Below, one piece after another: positions 46,630-54,628 of a DNA stretch of 64,000 bases. Below the pieces are notes generated by a model that was not told the origin of the DNA, searched no databases, and saw only the letters and a list, made by a program, of their open reading frames with translations. Within the stretch, counting starts at the first letter, position 1. Each line of letters begins with the position of its first letter. This DNA comes from Echinicola pacifica DSM 19836 (lineage in GTDB: Bacteria; Bacteroidota; Bacteroidia; Cytophagales; Cyclobacteriaceae), in the NCBI RefSeq assembly GCF_000373245.1, contig NZ_KB890759.1, forward strand, positions 114,852 to 178,851, given 5' to 3'. The position numbers and the translations under genes are program-made.

Positions 46630-46953
46630 TTATTTTTTTATTTTCTGGTGGTACAGTCCAAAATTTTCAAGTTCGTTAATTACAGATTTTAATCCATTTG
46701 CGTGTTTAGTCAGTCCATATTCAACTGTCGGTGGAATAGTTGGAAAAACTACTCTTGTTACAAGATAATTGTGTTCCAATTCTTTAAGCCTTGTTGAAAG
46801 TATAGTAGGCGAAATTCCGACTATTTCACGTTCCAATTCTTTGAACCTTTTAGGGCTTTTTTGTACCAAAGCGTAGATGATTGGTAATGTCCATTTTTTA
46901 GACAATAAGTCAATGGAATAATCAACTGGGCAAATTTTTATATTTTTTTTCAT
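46630..46953 (-). CDS. HxlR family transcriptional regulator
   Basis: A 107-residue winged-helix regulator. The family start ICPVDYSIDLLSKKWTLPIIYAL carries the conserved Cys8, and FKELEREIVGISPTILSTRLKELE is the recognition part. HxlR/YodB-type proteins often sense electrophiles or oxidants through that cysteine. It is divergent from an alpha/beta hydrolase gene across 177 bases containing a paired inverted repeat, so it probably controls that gene and itself. Confidence 0.92.
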   Translation of the reverse strand: MKKNIKICPVDYSIDLLSKKWTLPIIYALVQKSPKRFKELEREIVGISPTILSTRLKELEHNYLVTRVVFPTIPPTVEYGLTKHANGLKSVINELENFGLYHQKIKK

Positions 46954-46980
46954 TACGTATATAATTGATAATCAATAAAA

Positions 46981-47039
46981 CTACATACAAATTTACTAAC
47001 TCACTAAATTATAACTACTTGCAAAAGTGTAGTATGTAG
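46981..47039 (+). promoter_or_regulatory. Inverted repeat between hxlR-like gene and hydrolase
   Basis: CTACATAC (46981-46988) and GTATGTAG (47032-47039) are perfect 8-base complements 43 bases apart. Inside lies an ACTACTT/AAGTGTAGT near-repeat. HxlR family sites are often TACT/AGTA palindromes, so this is a candidate operator region. Confidence 0.4.
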
Positions 47040-47130
47040 ATTTATTTTGCAAACACAAATATGAAAAAAATCAATTTTATTAATATTAATCCTAACAACT
47101 GCCAGTTGTGCAGTTAAGAACATAAAGAAA

Positions 47131-47970
47131 ATGGATAGAATTATTTCTGCTGAAGAACTTAAAAGAACACGTGAATTTTTTAATGGATTGGGTGAAATTT
47201 ATAAACCTGATGATAATGTTCAACAAATTCAAGAAACCATTTCTGGAATAGTATGTTATAATTTCACTCCCCAGAATATTAATAATAATAGAATAATGTT
47301 ATATGCTCACGGTGGATCCTTTGCTCTTGGCGGAATTGAATCTCACAAAGCAATGATGACACATTTAGCTACAACTACCCAAACTAAAATTATCTTCGTT
47401 GAATATGGATTAGCTCCTGAAAACCCTTTTCCAAAAGGTATTAATGATTTCCTTGAAGTTTATAAGGCTCTTGTATCTAAAAATGAAAATAAAAAAATAT
47501 TTGTTGGTGGAGATAGTGCTGGATGCGGTATTATTCTTTCTTCCATGGCAAAACTACAATACGAGCCAATTCAGTTGCCAAATGGTGTGATTTTTATTTC
47601 ACCTTGGTTGAATCTTTATTGTAATTCGGAAAGCTACTTGTTAAACAAAGAAAATGATCCAATTATAAAGAAAGAAGAGTTGGTTAAATTTGCCAACTTA
47701 TATAGAGGAAATATAGATTTAAAAGTCTCAAGTCCATCAAATTTAGTTTTTTTAAGTTTTCCGCCAAATTTAGTTGCGGTTGGGAAAAGTGAAGTTTTAT
47801 TACAAGACAGTAAAGATTTTAATAAAAAAGTAAAAACTATACAGTCAAAATCTTTTCTAATGGAATTTGAAAATGTCACGCACGTTTGGTCTCTGACCGA
47901 TATTAATTCAGAACCTACAAAGAGTTTGTTTGCAGAAATATCTAATTTTTTAGATAATGAAACTAACTGA
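47131..47970 (+). CDS. Alpha/beta hydrolase (esterase), signal peptide split off by a frameshift
   Basis: A 279-residue hydrolase as open from 47131. The oxyanion motif is HGGS at 60-63, the nucleophile Ser129 is in GGDSAG, and a C-terminal HVW provides the probable histidine. It belongs to the HSL-like esterase branch. The frame stays open upstream and encodes KKSILLILILTTASC, a lipoprotein signal with lipobox ASC, but the only ATG there (47061) is out of frame by one base at a run of seven As (47064-47070). With six As the protein would be a lipoprotein of about 302 residues. Either the gene makes a cytoplasmic form from 47131, or slippage restores the signal, or the run is a sequencing or mutation error. 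It is the only plus-strand gene of the array. Confidence 0.82.
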   Translation: MDRIISAEELKRTREFFNGLGEIYKPDDNVQQIQETISGIVCYNFTPQNINNNRIMLYAHGGSFALGGIESHKAMMTHLATTTQTKIIFVEYGLAPENPFPKGINDFLEVYKALVSKNENKKIFVGGDSAGCGIILSSMAKLQYEPIQLPNGVIFISPWLNLYCNSESYLLNKENDPIIKKEELVKFANLYRGNIDLKVSSPSNLVFLSFPPNLVAVGKSEVLLQDSKDFNKKVKTIQSKSFLMEFENVTHVWSLTDINSEPTKSLFAEISNFLDNETN

Positions 47971-48128
47971 ACGTCAAGGCTAATTTTGTTTTAACCTTGC
48001 TGTCTAAACCATATTGTCTGTATGAGTTATAGGATGATTTTTTTAGAAAAGGGATGGTTCTATGGATTTCCAAATACTTAGTTGCAGATTAGCCTTTTCA
48101 CTTTCTGATTTTTTAATAATGGATGGAA

Positions 48129-48803
48129 TCAGTTTAACCTGAGATTATATCCTAACATAAGATAGTAGGGTATCAAAGGACTTGTTTTGAAGTCCTGAGT
48201 CGTTACCATGCCAATATTGAATGTTATATCAGACTGGTTAAAGGAATAGCCAATTTGAATACCATACTGGAAATTTCCTCCTGTAAAAGGTTCATACCAA
48301 CCATCTCTTACATCTGCAAAGATTGTTTCTTTAAAGGTTTCGGAATGGTTAAAATGCGTTACAATGGCTATATCAAACCCAACTTCTCCAGCCACAAACC
48401 ATTTCGGTTTATAATATCCAAATGTGCCTTTTAACTCACTTCCAAAATTTTGCAGTTTGGCTAATGGATTTTCATATCTACGATAGATTCCATTAAAAGC
48501 AATACTTCCCTTTAAGTTAGATTTATTCAAGAGTAAAATCTGGCCTCCAATTTTAGTTTTATAATCATCTAATAGCCTTTCGCCTGAAGGAATTGAAAAA
48601 TTAGTAGTTAGCATTATTGGTACTTTAGTGTTGAGTTGATAAGCATAACCCAGGTAATATGAAACACTATAATCCCATCCTATTCCAGCTGTCATGATGT
48701 GCTTTGTATCCTTCAACTCAATCCAATTGACCGTTTGTGCCATGCCTTTTTGATAAATGAAAAATGGCACAATAAAGGCTATCAATATTCTTATTGCTTT
48801 CAT
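48129..48803 (-). CDS. Outer membrane beta-barrel-like protein
   Basis: A 224-residue protein with a signal peptide ending near SVFFIYQKGMAQ-like residues 17-22 (FIYQKGMAQ). The mature part shows alternating strands (TAGIGWDYSVSYYLGYAYQL, VAGEVGFDIAIVTHF, YGIQIGYSFNQSDITFNIGM) and closes with YYLMLGYNLRLN. This is typical for a small outer membrane barrel; no named family is recognised. It lies 5 bases downstream of a lipoprotein hydrolase gene, so the two form an operon. Confidence 0.7.
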   Translation of the reverse strand: MKAIRILIAFIVPFFIYQKGMAQTVNWIELKDTKHIMTAGIGWDYSVSYYLGYAYQLNTKVPIMLTTNFSIPSGERLLDDYKTKIGGQILLLNKSNLKGSIAFNGIYRRYENPLAKLQNFGSELKGTFGYYKPKWFVAGEVGFDIAIVTHFNHSETFKETIFADVRDGWYEPFTGGNFQYGIQIGYSFNQSDITFNIGMVTTQDFKTSPLIPYYLMLGYNLRLN

Positions 48804-48808
48804 TGTTT

Positions 48809-49801
48809 TTAGTTTAATGAGTTTAAATAATCAAGCACCACAGGATATACCGAATTCCATTTGAAATAAATCATTTCATGCCCTGTATCATCTATCTGTA
48901 CAATATCTGAATTCGGAAAAAAGGCCGCTTCTATTTGAGCAAAACTCAGTCCATAGGACTTGTTGTTTTCGCCATAAATAAATAGGACATTGGTTTGATA
49001 TTGATTTAAGTTGGTTGTAAAGTCGAAACCATCATTTTCTGAAATGTCCACAAAGGCTTGTAAAACTGTAGCTCCATTTCTCCAAAAAGGAGAAGGCCCC
49101 TCAATTCCCTCGTCATTGCCTTCTGCATAAGAAAAACTTGAAGCTATGCTTAACTTGTAATCCAGAATTTGGTGTTCATTTTCTCGACCAGTCAGAAACT
49201 GGTCATAATAAAGAACATCATTCGTTATTTCTGAAAACAGGTTCAGTTTTCGACTTGCTTCTCCATACTCGTCAAGTAGTTGTTTGTTGAATCCCCCTGC
49301 CTCAGCGAATATCGCCCCAGTGACTCTATTAGGGTACGCATTGATATATGCTGCTGCAAGCATAGCTCCCCATGAGTGACCAAAAAGGAATATTTTTTGA
49401 GTAGGAGAAGTCCTGTAATGTTCAATTACAGCTGTGAGGTCATCTAAGTAGAGTTGGATAGAATAAGTGCTTTTATCATGCCTTTGCGACAAACCAGTCC
49501 CACGCTGGTCGTAAAATACTAAGCGATAGCCATCATCTGCTAATTGTCTTGCGTTTAGTCCGTTTTGGTAATCAGCACCTGGACCACCATGTAGAAATAT
49601 AACTAGTGAGCTATCAGGATTTCCGAAGGCTTCAGCATGAAGGACGGTTCCATTCACTGATATGGAAGGTAACCTGGGGTCTTCTGCCACAGTTTTTGGT
49701 ACTAGGTTTCCCGATTCAAGAATGTCTATCTCTTCGCAAGAAAAGAGCACGACACATGCCAAACCTAAGGCTGTCAGAGTTTTTAAGTTCATACTTTTCA
49801 A
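48809..49801 (-). CDS. Lipoprotein alpha/beta hydrolase (S33 proline iminopeptidase-like)
   Basis: A 330-residue lipoprotein with signal MKSMNLKTLTALGLACVVLF and lipobox Cys22 (LFSC). The hydrolase part shows FLHGGPG (69-75), the S33 loop FYDQRGTGLSQ (97-107) and the nucleophile Ser143 in GHSWGAML, which are hallmarks of prolyl aminopeptidase-like enzymes. The histidine is probably in DDTGHEMIYF. Position on the lipoprotein anchor suggests a periplasmic or surface role with peptides or esters. It is co-transcribed with the beta-barrel gene 5 bases downstream, and an AraC-type regulator gene lies upstream. Confidence 0.87.
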   Translation of the reverse strand: MKSMNLKTLTALGLACVVLFSCEEIDILESGNLVPKTVAEDPRLPSISVNGTVLHAEAFGNPDSSLVIFLHGGPGADYQNGLNARQLADDGYRLVFYDQRGTGLSQRHDKSTYSIQLYLDDLTAVIEHYRTSPTQKIFLFGHSWGAMLAAAYINAYPNRVTGAIFAEAGGFNKQLLDEYGEASRKLNLFSEITNDVLYYDQFLTGRENEHQILDYKLSIASSFSYAEGNDEGIEGPSPFWRNGATVLQAFVDISENDGFDFTTNLNQYQTNVLFIYGENNKSYGLSFAQIEAAFFPNSDIVQIDDTGHEMIYFKWNSVYPVVLDYLNSLN

Positions 49802-49883
49802 GTTTAAAATTCGGTATAAAAGTCAGCGTTTGATTTTTGTCAATCGCCCCAAAATGAAAAGTGGAACTTGTTTGTTAATGTAT

Positions 49884-49927
49884 ATTCTCAAAATATAATG
49901 CGTATATAATCAATCACTTATGAGAAT
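49884..49927 (-). promoter_or_regulatory. Inverted repeat between the AraC-type gene and the S33 hydrolase
   Basis: ATTCTCA (49884-49890) and TGAGAAT (49921-49927) are perfect 7-base complements 30 bases apart, about 83-126 bases upstream of the hydrolase start. A possible site for the neighbouring AraC-type regulator. Confidence 0.3.
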
Positions 49928-49956
49928 TGAACCTATATACATGAGAGATGAAACCC

Positions 49957-51078
49957 TTAATCAAGCATTGCTTTACATTCTTTTAGGTACTCAGATGGGG
50001 ATTTGCCCATCAGGTTTTTGAAATTCCTATTGAAAGATGTTTTTGAGTTAAACCCGCATTCGTAAGCAAGGGACAGGAGTGTATATTTTTGATAATCGTA
50101 TTTGGCAATACGATCCTTAAATTCTTCAATTCTCAGTGTATTGACATAATCAAAAAAGTTTTTTTGCTCTACCGTATTGATAACTTGAGAAAGGATATTT
50201 GGATGTATTTCAAGTTCTTCCGCAACCATAGTTAAGGTCAGTTCGGGTGTAAGGAATAATTTCTTTTGCTTCATCAGATGTACCAGTTCACCATGGATAG
50301 CTTTCAGTTGACTGTCCGTAAGTGCTGACTTTTCATATTTGGTAATTTGCGGTTCAGCAATGCATTGTTCAATAATCTCTTTTGATTCAGTAGTGAGAGA
50401 AAGTTCCAAAGCATGTTTATTAGTGAAAATACCTACTTGCTTAATTCCATAATACCCAATAAAAACCACGAACAGGACAACTGATGAAAAAATAATTTTA
50501 TCATCAGCAAAAAAGACAAGTACCCATATAATTGATAAGCCGAAGACTAACCTGAGGAGCCATTGCAGATTTATTTTTTCAATAGAAGAAAAATTGTCTT
50601 TAATCCGCTTTTTATAGATGGCTAAAGCACGCAGTGATAAAACGGAGTAAGTAATGCCAGATAAGATAATACCAACAAAAATGACAGTTGATAAGATTTC
50701 AAAACCCTCACCCTCATTTTGGTAAACAAGGATTTTTTCTTCTAGACTAAGCATCAAAAAGGGAATTATCGAGAGAATACCAATCGCAAAAGGTAGAAAA
50801 TGGAATAATAATTTTGGTCTGTAAAACTGTACTGATGTGAGTGCCAAAATGTAAAGAAAAAGCAAAGGGCCATGCAAAAGAGGGAATGGTATTTCAAGTC
50901 CCAATATATATGGAAACTTTAAATATTCGTCGGAAGAGATAATCGAAAACAAAATTAATTGGACCAAAATCACACAAAGCCATACGAAAAGTATCTTATC
51001 CGCGATGCTTTTTTCTTTTTTCGTTGATAAAATGATTGCCAAGAAGGACGTAATGATTATTCCGATTATGTATATCAT
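49957..51078 (-). CDS. AraC family regulator with N-terminal membrane domain
   Basis: A 373-residue protein. Residues 1-220 hold about seven hydrophobic helices (starting MIYIIGIIITSFLAIILST). A linker follows and then an AraC-type double HTH at about 265-370, with LTLTMVAEELEIHPNILSQVINTVEQKNFFDYVNTLRIEEFKD and the closing YECGFNSKTSFNRNFKNLMGKSPSEY. This membrane-bound AraC layout is common in Bacteroidota and suggests direct sensing of an envelope or membrane signal. It precedes the S33 hydrolase/beta-barrel pair on the same strand and is the obvious candidate regulator. Confidence 0.9.
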   Translation of the reverse strand: MIYIIGIIITSFLAIILSTKKEKSIADKILFVWLCVILVQLILFSIISSDEYLKFPYILGLEIPFPLLHGPLLFLYILALTSVQFYRPKLLFHFLPFAIGILSIIPFLMLSLEEKILVYQNEGEGFEILSTVIFVGIILSGITYSVLSLRALAIYKKRIKDNFSSIEKINLQWLLRLVFGLSIIWVLVFFADDKIIFSSVVLFVVFIGYYGIKQVGIFTNKHALELSLTTESKEIIEQCIAEPQITKYEKSALTDSQLKAIHGELVHLMKQKKLFLTPELTLTMVAEELEIHPNILSQVINTVEQKNFFDYVNTLRIEEFKDRIAKYDYQKYTLLSLAYECGFNSKTSFNRNFKNLMGKSPSEYLKECKAMLD

Positions 51079-51099
51079 TTTTTTAAGCTCCCCTTTTTA

Positions 51100-51236
51100 G
51101 GTGACGCACTTCGGGTTTGTATAAGAATAGTAGTCGATTTCGTTCTCATTCCTATCAAGATACATGAAAATTGAAGCAAACTACAACCTTCGAATTTACT
51201 GCTGAACCGGCTATTGTTTGTATCCATTGTTAGGAA
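51100..51236 (-). repeat. attC-like inverted repeat R4
   Basis: The left arm TGTATAAGAATAGTAGTCG pairs with the right arm (reversed GGATACAAACAATAGCCG), with outer right box GTTAGG. About 137 bases, lying between the AraC-type start and the stop of the next gene. Confidence 0.5.
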
Positions 51237-51259
51237 ATGTTATTCTTTGTGATTATAAA

Positions 51260-51850
51260 TTATTGATTTTTCAAAATATTTTTTGTCCAATTAATACCAA
51301 ATTGATAACCCGATTGTGCCTTGTCTTGAACTAAGGGCTGAAATACATATAAACCAATTTGATTAGTATTGTTAATTCTATATTTAGGAGAAAATGTAAT
51401 GCCGTAATTAAAAAATATTTCCTGGTTTGAATATTCACGTTCAAATCCTATTTTTTCATTGACTATCGTTCCCTTTGTTATAGCAATGCTCAGGCCAATG
51501 GGTATTTCAAGATTAAACTGAAACTTTTTAAAATTTAAGGAATATCCTGCAACTAAGTTTGGTAATATTCGCATATCAACATCATTTTTAAGATAAGCTT
51601 CACTAGTTGACTCCCCTTTGAAGTCAAAATAACTGGTTAGAGAAGCTCCTAAAGTGAAATAGTGTCTTTTTTGTGACAAAGGCACTGTAAATTTACCATA
51701 ACCACCATAATAAACAGATTCAATACCTGCAACAGTAAATCCTATTTCCATTGAATTAGAATTTTGAATTTCTTTTTGTGCATACACATTAGTCAATACT
51801 AATGTGCATAATCCTAAAAATATACCGTATGTTTTAATTGGTAAAAACAT
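51260..51850 (-). CDS. Small secreted beta-barrel-like protein
   Basis: A 196-residue protein with signal MFLPIKTYGIFLGLCTLVLTNVYAQ cut near residue 25. The rest alternates short strands (MEIGFTVAGIESVYYGGYGKF, YFTLGASLTSYFDF, IFFNYGITFSPKYRINNTNQIGLYVF) as in porin-like outer membrane proteins. The family is not recognised. Its start overlaps the end of the upstream esterase gene by 17 bases, so the pair is translated from one message, and R4 follows its stop. Confidence 0.65.
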   Translation of the reverse strand: MFLPIKTYGIFLGLCTLVLTNVYAQKEIQNSNSMEIGFTVAGIESVYYGGYGKFTVPLSQKRHYFTLGASLTSYFDFKGESTSEAYLKNDVDMRILPNLVAGYSLNFKKFQFNLEIPIGLSIAITKGTIVNEKIGFEREYSNQEIFFNYGITFSPKYRINNTNQIGLYVFQPLVQDKAQSGYQFGINWTKNILKNQ

Positions 51851-52628
51851 AATTTAATCCATTTTTAAACCCAATTGTAGCGGTACCCGAGTGACCATGT
51901 TTTTCTATAAATTCCATATCCATTAGAAGATGAGAATATGACCTGTTTTTTAATCTATCCTTCAATTCATCAAATGAGCCCAGGTTAATGCCACCTTCCA
52001 ACGTTCCCATTCCTGAATAGTATTTTACATCTAAGTCAGAATGATTTAGAGAATAATTCTCTTCATATTCAAAAATAACTCCTGAATCAAACCAAAAGGA
52101 ACAACCAACAGAAATGAATTTATTGAAAGGATTGTCAATTCTGTTTTGAAACATCACATAATTGGTAAAAAGCCCTCCAAAGGAATTTCCAATTAAGGTT
52201 TTTGTGTTTAATGTTTCTATACTGTATCTGGACTCAAGCTCTGGTATTAGTTCGTCTTTTAAAAAATCATAAAAATTTTCTGCCCCTCCTTCTCCATGTT
52301 CATATTTTGTAGGCGTATAGTCCCGATTTCTTTCTTCTGAATTTCCAACAGCTACAAAAATACAGGGAGGAATACTTCCATTCTGTGATTTTTCAGAAAT
52401 AATATTTGCTATATCGTCAAACCTAAACTCACCATCAAGCCCTATTATTAGTTCATTAGGCTTGTAGGGATCATAATTCGAGGGTAAAAAAACAAAAATT
52501 GGATAATCATCATTTATAATTAATGATTTCATTGTAAATTCTTCTGTTTTACCTGAAATATCTAATTCTTCTTTCTCACAGCTAAAAAGTAAAAAAGAAT
52601 AAATTATTATTAAATAAAATACTCTCAT
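51834..52628 (-). CDS. Lipoprotein esterase (alpha/beta hydrolase, esterase D-like)
   Basis: A 264-residue lipoprotein with signal MRVFYLIIIYSFLLFSC (lipobox Cys17). The mature part resembles putative esterase (Fes/IroE/esterase D-like) proteins: IFVFLPSNYDPYKPNELIIGLDGE, FVAVGNSEERNRDY, and the nucleophile Ser149 in GNSFGG. The histidine is probably in EKHGHSGTAT. Enzymes of this type cut siderophore esters, S-formylglutathione or glycan esters; the substrate here is unknown. It overlaps the beta-barrel gene by 17 bases. Confidence 0.82.
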   Translation of the reverse strand: MRVFYLIIIYSFLLFSCEKEELDISGKTEEFTMKSLIINDDYPIFVFLPSNYDPYKPNELIIGLDGEFRFDDIANIISEKSQNGSIPPCIFVAVGNSEERNRDYTPTKYEHGEGGAENFYDFLKDELIPELESRYSIETLNTKTLIGNSFGGLFTNYVMFQNRIDNPFNKFISVGCSFWFDSGVIFEYEENYSLNHSDLDVKYYSGMGTLEGGINLGSFDELKDRLKNRSYSHLLMDMEFIEKHGHSGTATIGFKNGLNYVFTN

Positions 52629-52656
52629 TTCGTTTAATTTAAGTTATTAATTTTCT

Positions 52657-52782
52657 CTAACGTATTTAAACATGATTATTGGCGTGATTAAGCACCTAAC
52701 TTGGCAAGTAATCATCAAACTGAAAATCCGCAAGGATTTTCAGATGTAGGCAAGAACAAGCATTAAATTATATACGGTGCAT
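52657..52782 (-). repeat. attC-like inverted repeat R5
   Basis: The left arm begins CTAACGTATTTAAACATG and the right arm ends AAATTATATACGGTGC; an inner hairpin GAAAATCC/GGATTTTC is present at the tip. The outer arms pair weakly. It is followed directly by R6 with no gene between them. Confidence 0.4.
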
Positions 52783-52804
52783 TTATATTTTTTAAGCTGA
52801 ACGC

Positions 52805-52934
52805 CTACGTTTAGTATAAGAATAATAGCGAATTTAAAAATGCTAACCTTCTGCTCTAGAACCGATTGTAAATATAAAAAAGCGACTTTGATTAAGCACC
52901 AAAGCCGCTATTATTTTTATACATTGTTACCTGC
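52805..52934 (-). repeat. attC-like inverted repeat R6
   Basis: A strong pair: left GTATAAGAATAATAGCG and right, reversed, GTATAAAAATAATAGCG, with one difference that is G.T on the plus strand. The outer right box is GTTACC. About 130 bases, ending 24 bases before the SDR stop. Confidence 0.65.
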
Positions 52935-52957
52935 TGCCATTTTTTTCAAAAGTTTCT

Positions 52958-53881
52958 TTATGTTATTTTGTTAAATGTGGTTTTTGTCAGTTCGAGGCTA
53001 CCATTCCACAGGCTTTTTTGAAAAATCTTGTTATAAGAATCAACAGAGGTTTTAACAACTTTCCCATCCGAGAAATAAATTCCCATCAAGTCTTTGTACT
53101 CTTCAGAATAAGCAAGTTTTGCTAAATTTCTTCCTGCTTGCGCTGGCGTATGTATATTGCTTTTTAATAAGGTCAAAACAGGGAATACGTTTTTCCATAA
53201 AAATCGCATAACAGGTGAATAAGTTTTGGCAAGTCCTGTTCCTGGTGTCATTCCTGGGTCATAGGCATTTACCCTAATGTTTGTTTTTTTTAATTGCTCT
53301 TGTAATTCATAAGTGGTCATTATATTACACAATTTTGAAGTAGAATACCTTCTTTGTCCAACTATGTTGGGTTTTTCGGAAGTTTCTTTTGAGAAAGCAA
53401 GCTCTTGAACACTGGTATAAATTGGTGGTTCTATTGGTGTTTTAAGTGCTGGGTCGTGTGTTTCGCTAGATGTGAATATTATATGACCTTCATCTTTCAA
53501 TAAGGGTAGCAAATGCATAGTCAAGGCAAAGGAACCGAGATGATTTACACCAAATGTTTGCTCAAATCCATCTGCCGTATATTGTGTTTCGCCGATATTC
53601 TGTACTCCTGCATTATTTATCAAGATAGAAATGGAATTGTTTTTTTCTTTGGCAAATGATTCAGAGAACTTTCTTATAGATTCTAAAGAAGCCAAATCCA
53701 GTTCCAAGCATTTTAGGTTTTTATGACCTGTCTTGTCTTTTATTTTTTCTATTATGTCTTTTCCTGCTTCAATATTTCTGGCAGGAATGATAATTTGTTC
53801 GTTTTTGGCAAATTGAGCCATATTTAAAGCACACTCAAAGCCAATTCCACTGGTTGCTCCTGTAATAATTATTGAATCCAT
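52958..53881 (-). CDS. SDR family NAD(P)-dependent oxidoreductase
   Basis: A 307-residue short-chain dehydrogenase starting MDSIIITGATSGIGFE. The NAD(P) motif TGATSGIG is at 7-14, NNAG is in LINNAGVQNIG, and the catalytic YxxxK is in RRYSTSKLCN. It resembles retinol dehydrogenase/WW-oxidoreductase-like SDRs, so NADP is likely. An upstream in-frame Met (53947) would add 22 residues but lies across the candidate operator and close to the preceding gene, so 53881 is preferred. It follows a Crp/Fnr gene on the same strand and is the third such module in the window. Confidence 0.88.
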   Translation of the reverse strand: MDSIIITGATSGIGFECALNMAQFAKNEQIIIPARNIEAGKDIIEKIKDKTGHKNLKCLELDLASLESIRKFSESFAKEKNNSISILINNAGVQNIGETQYTADGFEQTFGVNHLGSFALTMHLLPLLKDEGHIIFTSSETHDPALKTPIEPPIYTSVQELAFSKETSEKPNIVGQRRYSTSKLCNIMTTYELQEQLKKTNIRVNAYDPGMTPGTGLAKTYSPVMRFLWKNVFPVLTLLKSNIHTPAQAGRNLAKLAYSEEYKDLMGIYFSDGKVVKTSVDSYNKIFQKSLWNGSLELTKTTFNKIT

Positions 53882-53939
53882 ATTTTTTTGTTTTTTATTA
53901 AATGATGAAGCAAAGCTCAGCACTTCAAAAGCAAAAATA

Positions 53940-53955
53940 TTTGCCATTTGGCAAA
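53940..53955 (-). promoter_or_regulatory. Palindromic operator between the Crp/Fnr gene and the SDR gene
   Basis: TTTGCCATTTGGCAAA is a 7-base inverted repeat with a 2-base centre. An almost identical 16-mer (TTTGTCAAATGGCAAA) stands upstream of the Crp/Fnr gene at 54565, so both probably bind the same protein. Confidence 0.65.
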
Positions 53956-53963
53956 TAATGAAT

Positions 53964-54530
53964 TCAGATGCTTTTTCGAATCCTACTTAACGATGATTGA
54001 GTGATTCCTAAATAAGAAGCGAGATAGGAAAGCGGAATTCTGTTGGCTAAATTCGGGAATTTTTCAAGAAATTTTAGATACCTTGTTGTAGCATCTTCGG
54101 CTAACATTGGACTTAGTTTATTTACCTTTTCAATCAATGCTTTTTCGGTTATTTTATTGATAATGCCGTCCCACTGAATGATAGTAGCTGATAAATCGTT
54201 GAGTGATTCTGTAGAAAATACAAGTAGTGAACAATCTATTACAGCCTGAACATATTCGGAAGAGGGGATTTTTTGATTGAAGCTTTTTATGTCTACTGCA
54301 AAATTGTTTTCATCAATAAAGTATTTAGTGATTTCATCACCTTTGCTGTTATAGTAACATACCCGGAAAATACCTTCTTTAATAAATGCTACTTGTTTTG
54401 GTATTTTTCCTGCTTCCGAAAAATATTCGCCTTTTTTTAACTCCAATACCTGTGCTTTTCTTTGTATCAAGTCAATTTGCTGTTGATTTAGCTGCCCAAA
54501 TTCCAACAGATAGTTTATTAATTTGTCCAT
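53964..54530 (-). CDS. Crp/Fnr family transcriptional regulator (SDR module)
   Basis: A 188-residue short Crp/Fnr regulator starting MDKLINYLLEFG (an in-frame Met at 54548 would add six residues). The jelly roll includes LKKGEYFSEAGKIPKQVAFIKEGIFRVCYYNSKGDEIT, and the HTH ends LSYLASYLGITQSSLSRIRKSI. It lies upstream of the SDR gene. Matching palindromes flank it on both sides, which suggests autoregulation plus control of the SDR gene. Confidence 0.88.
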   Translation of the reverse strand: MDKLINYLLEFGQLNQQQIDLIQRKAQVLELKKGEYFSEAGKIPKQVAFIKEGIFRVCYYNSKGDEITKYFIDENNFAVDIKSFNQKIPSSEYVQAVIDCSLLVFSTESLNDLSATIIQWDGIINKITEKALIEKVNKLSPMLAEDATTRYLKFLEKFPNLANRIPLSYLASYLGITQSSLSRIRKSI

Positions 54531-54564
54531 AGTCACAAAGGTTGTCATTGCATTTTATTCGGAA

Positions 54565-54580
54565 TTTGTCAAATGGCAAA
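54565..54580 (-). promoter_or_regulatory. Palindromic operator upstream of the Crp/Fnr gene
   Basis: TTTGTCAAATGGCAAA, related to the site at 53940 (TTTGYCA, two bases, TGGCAAA), 34 bases before the regulator start. Likely autoregulatory. Confidence 0.6.
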
Positions 54581-54628
54581 AAGCTAAATTGATTTTCGTA
54601 TTATGTCATTTGTACGGTTTTTCTGGTT

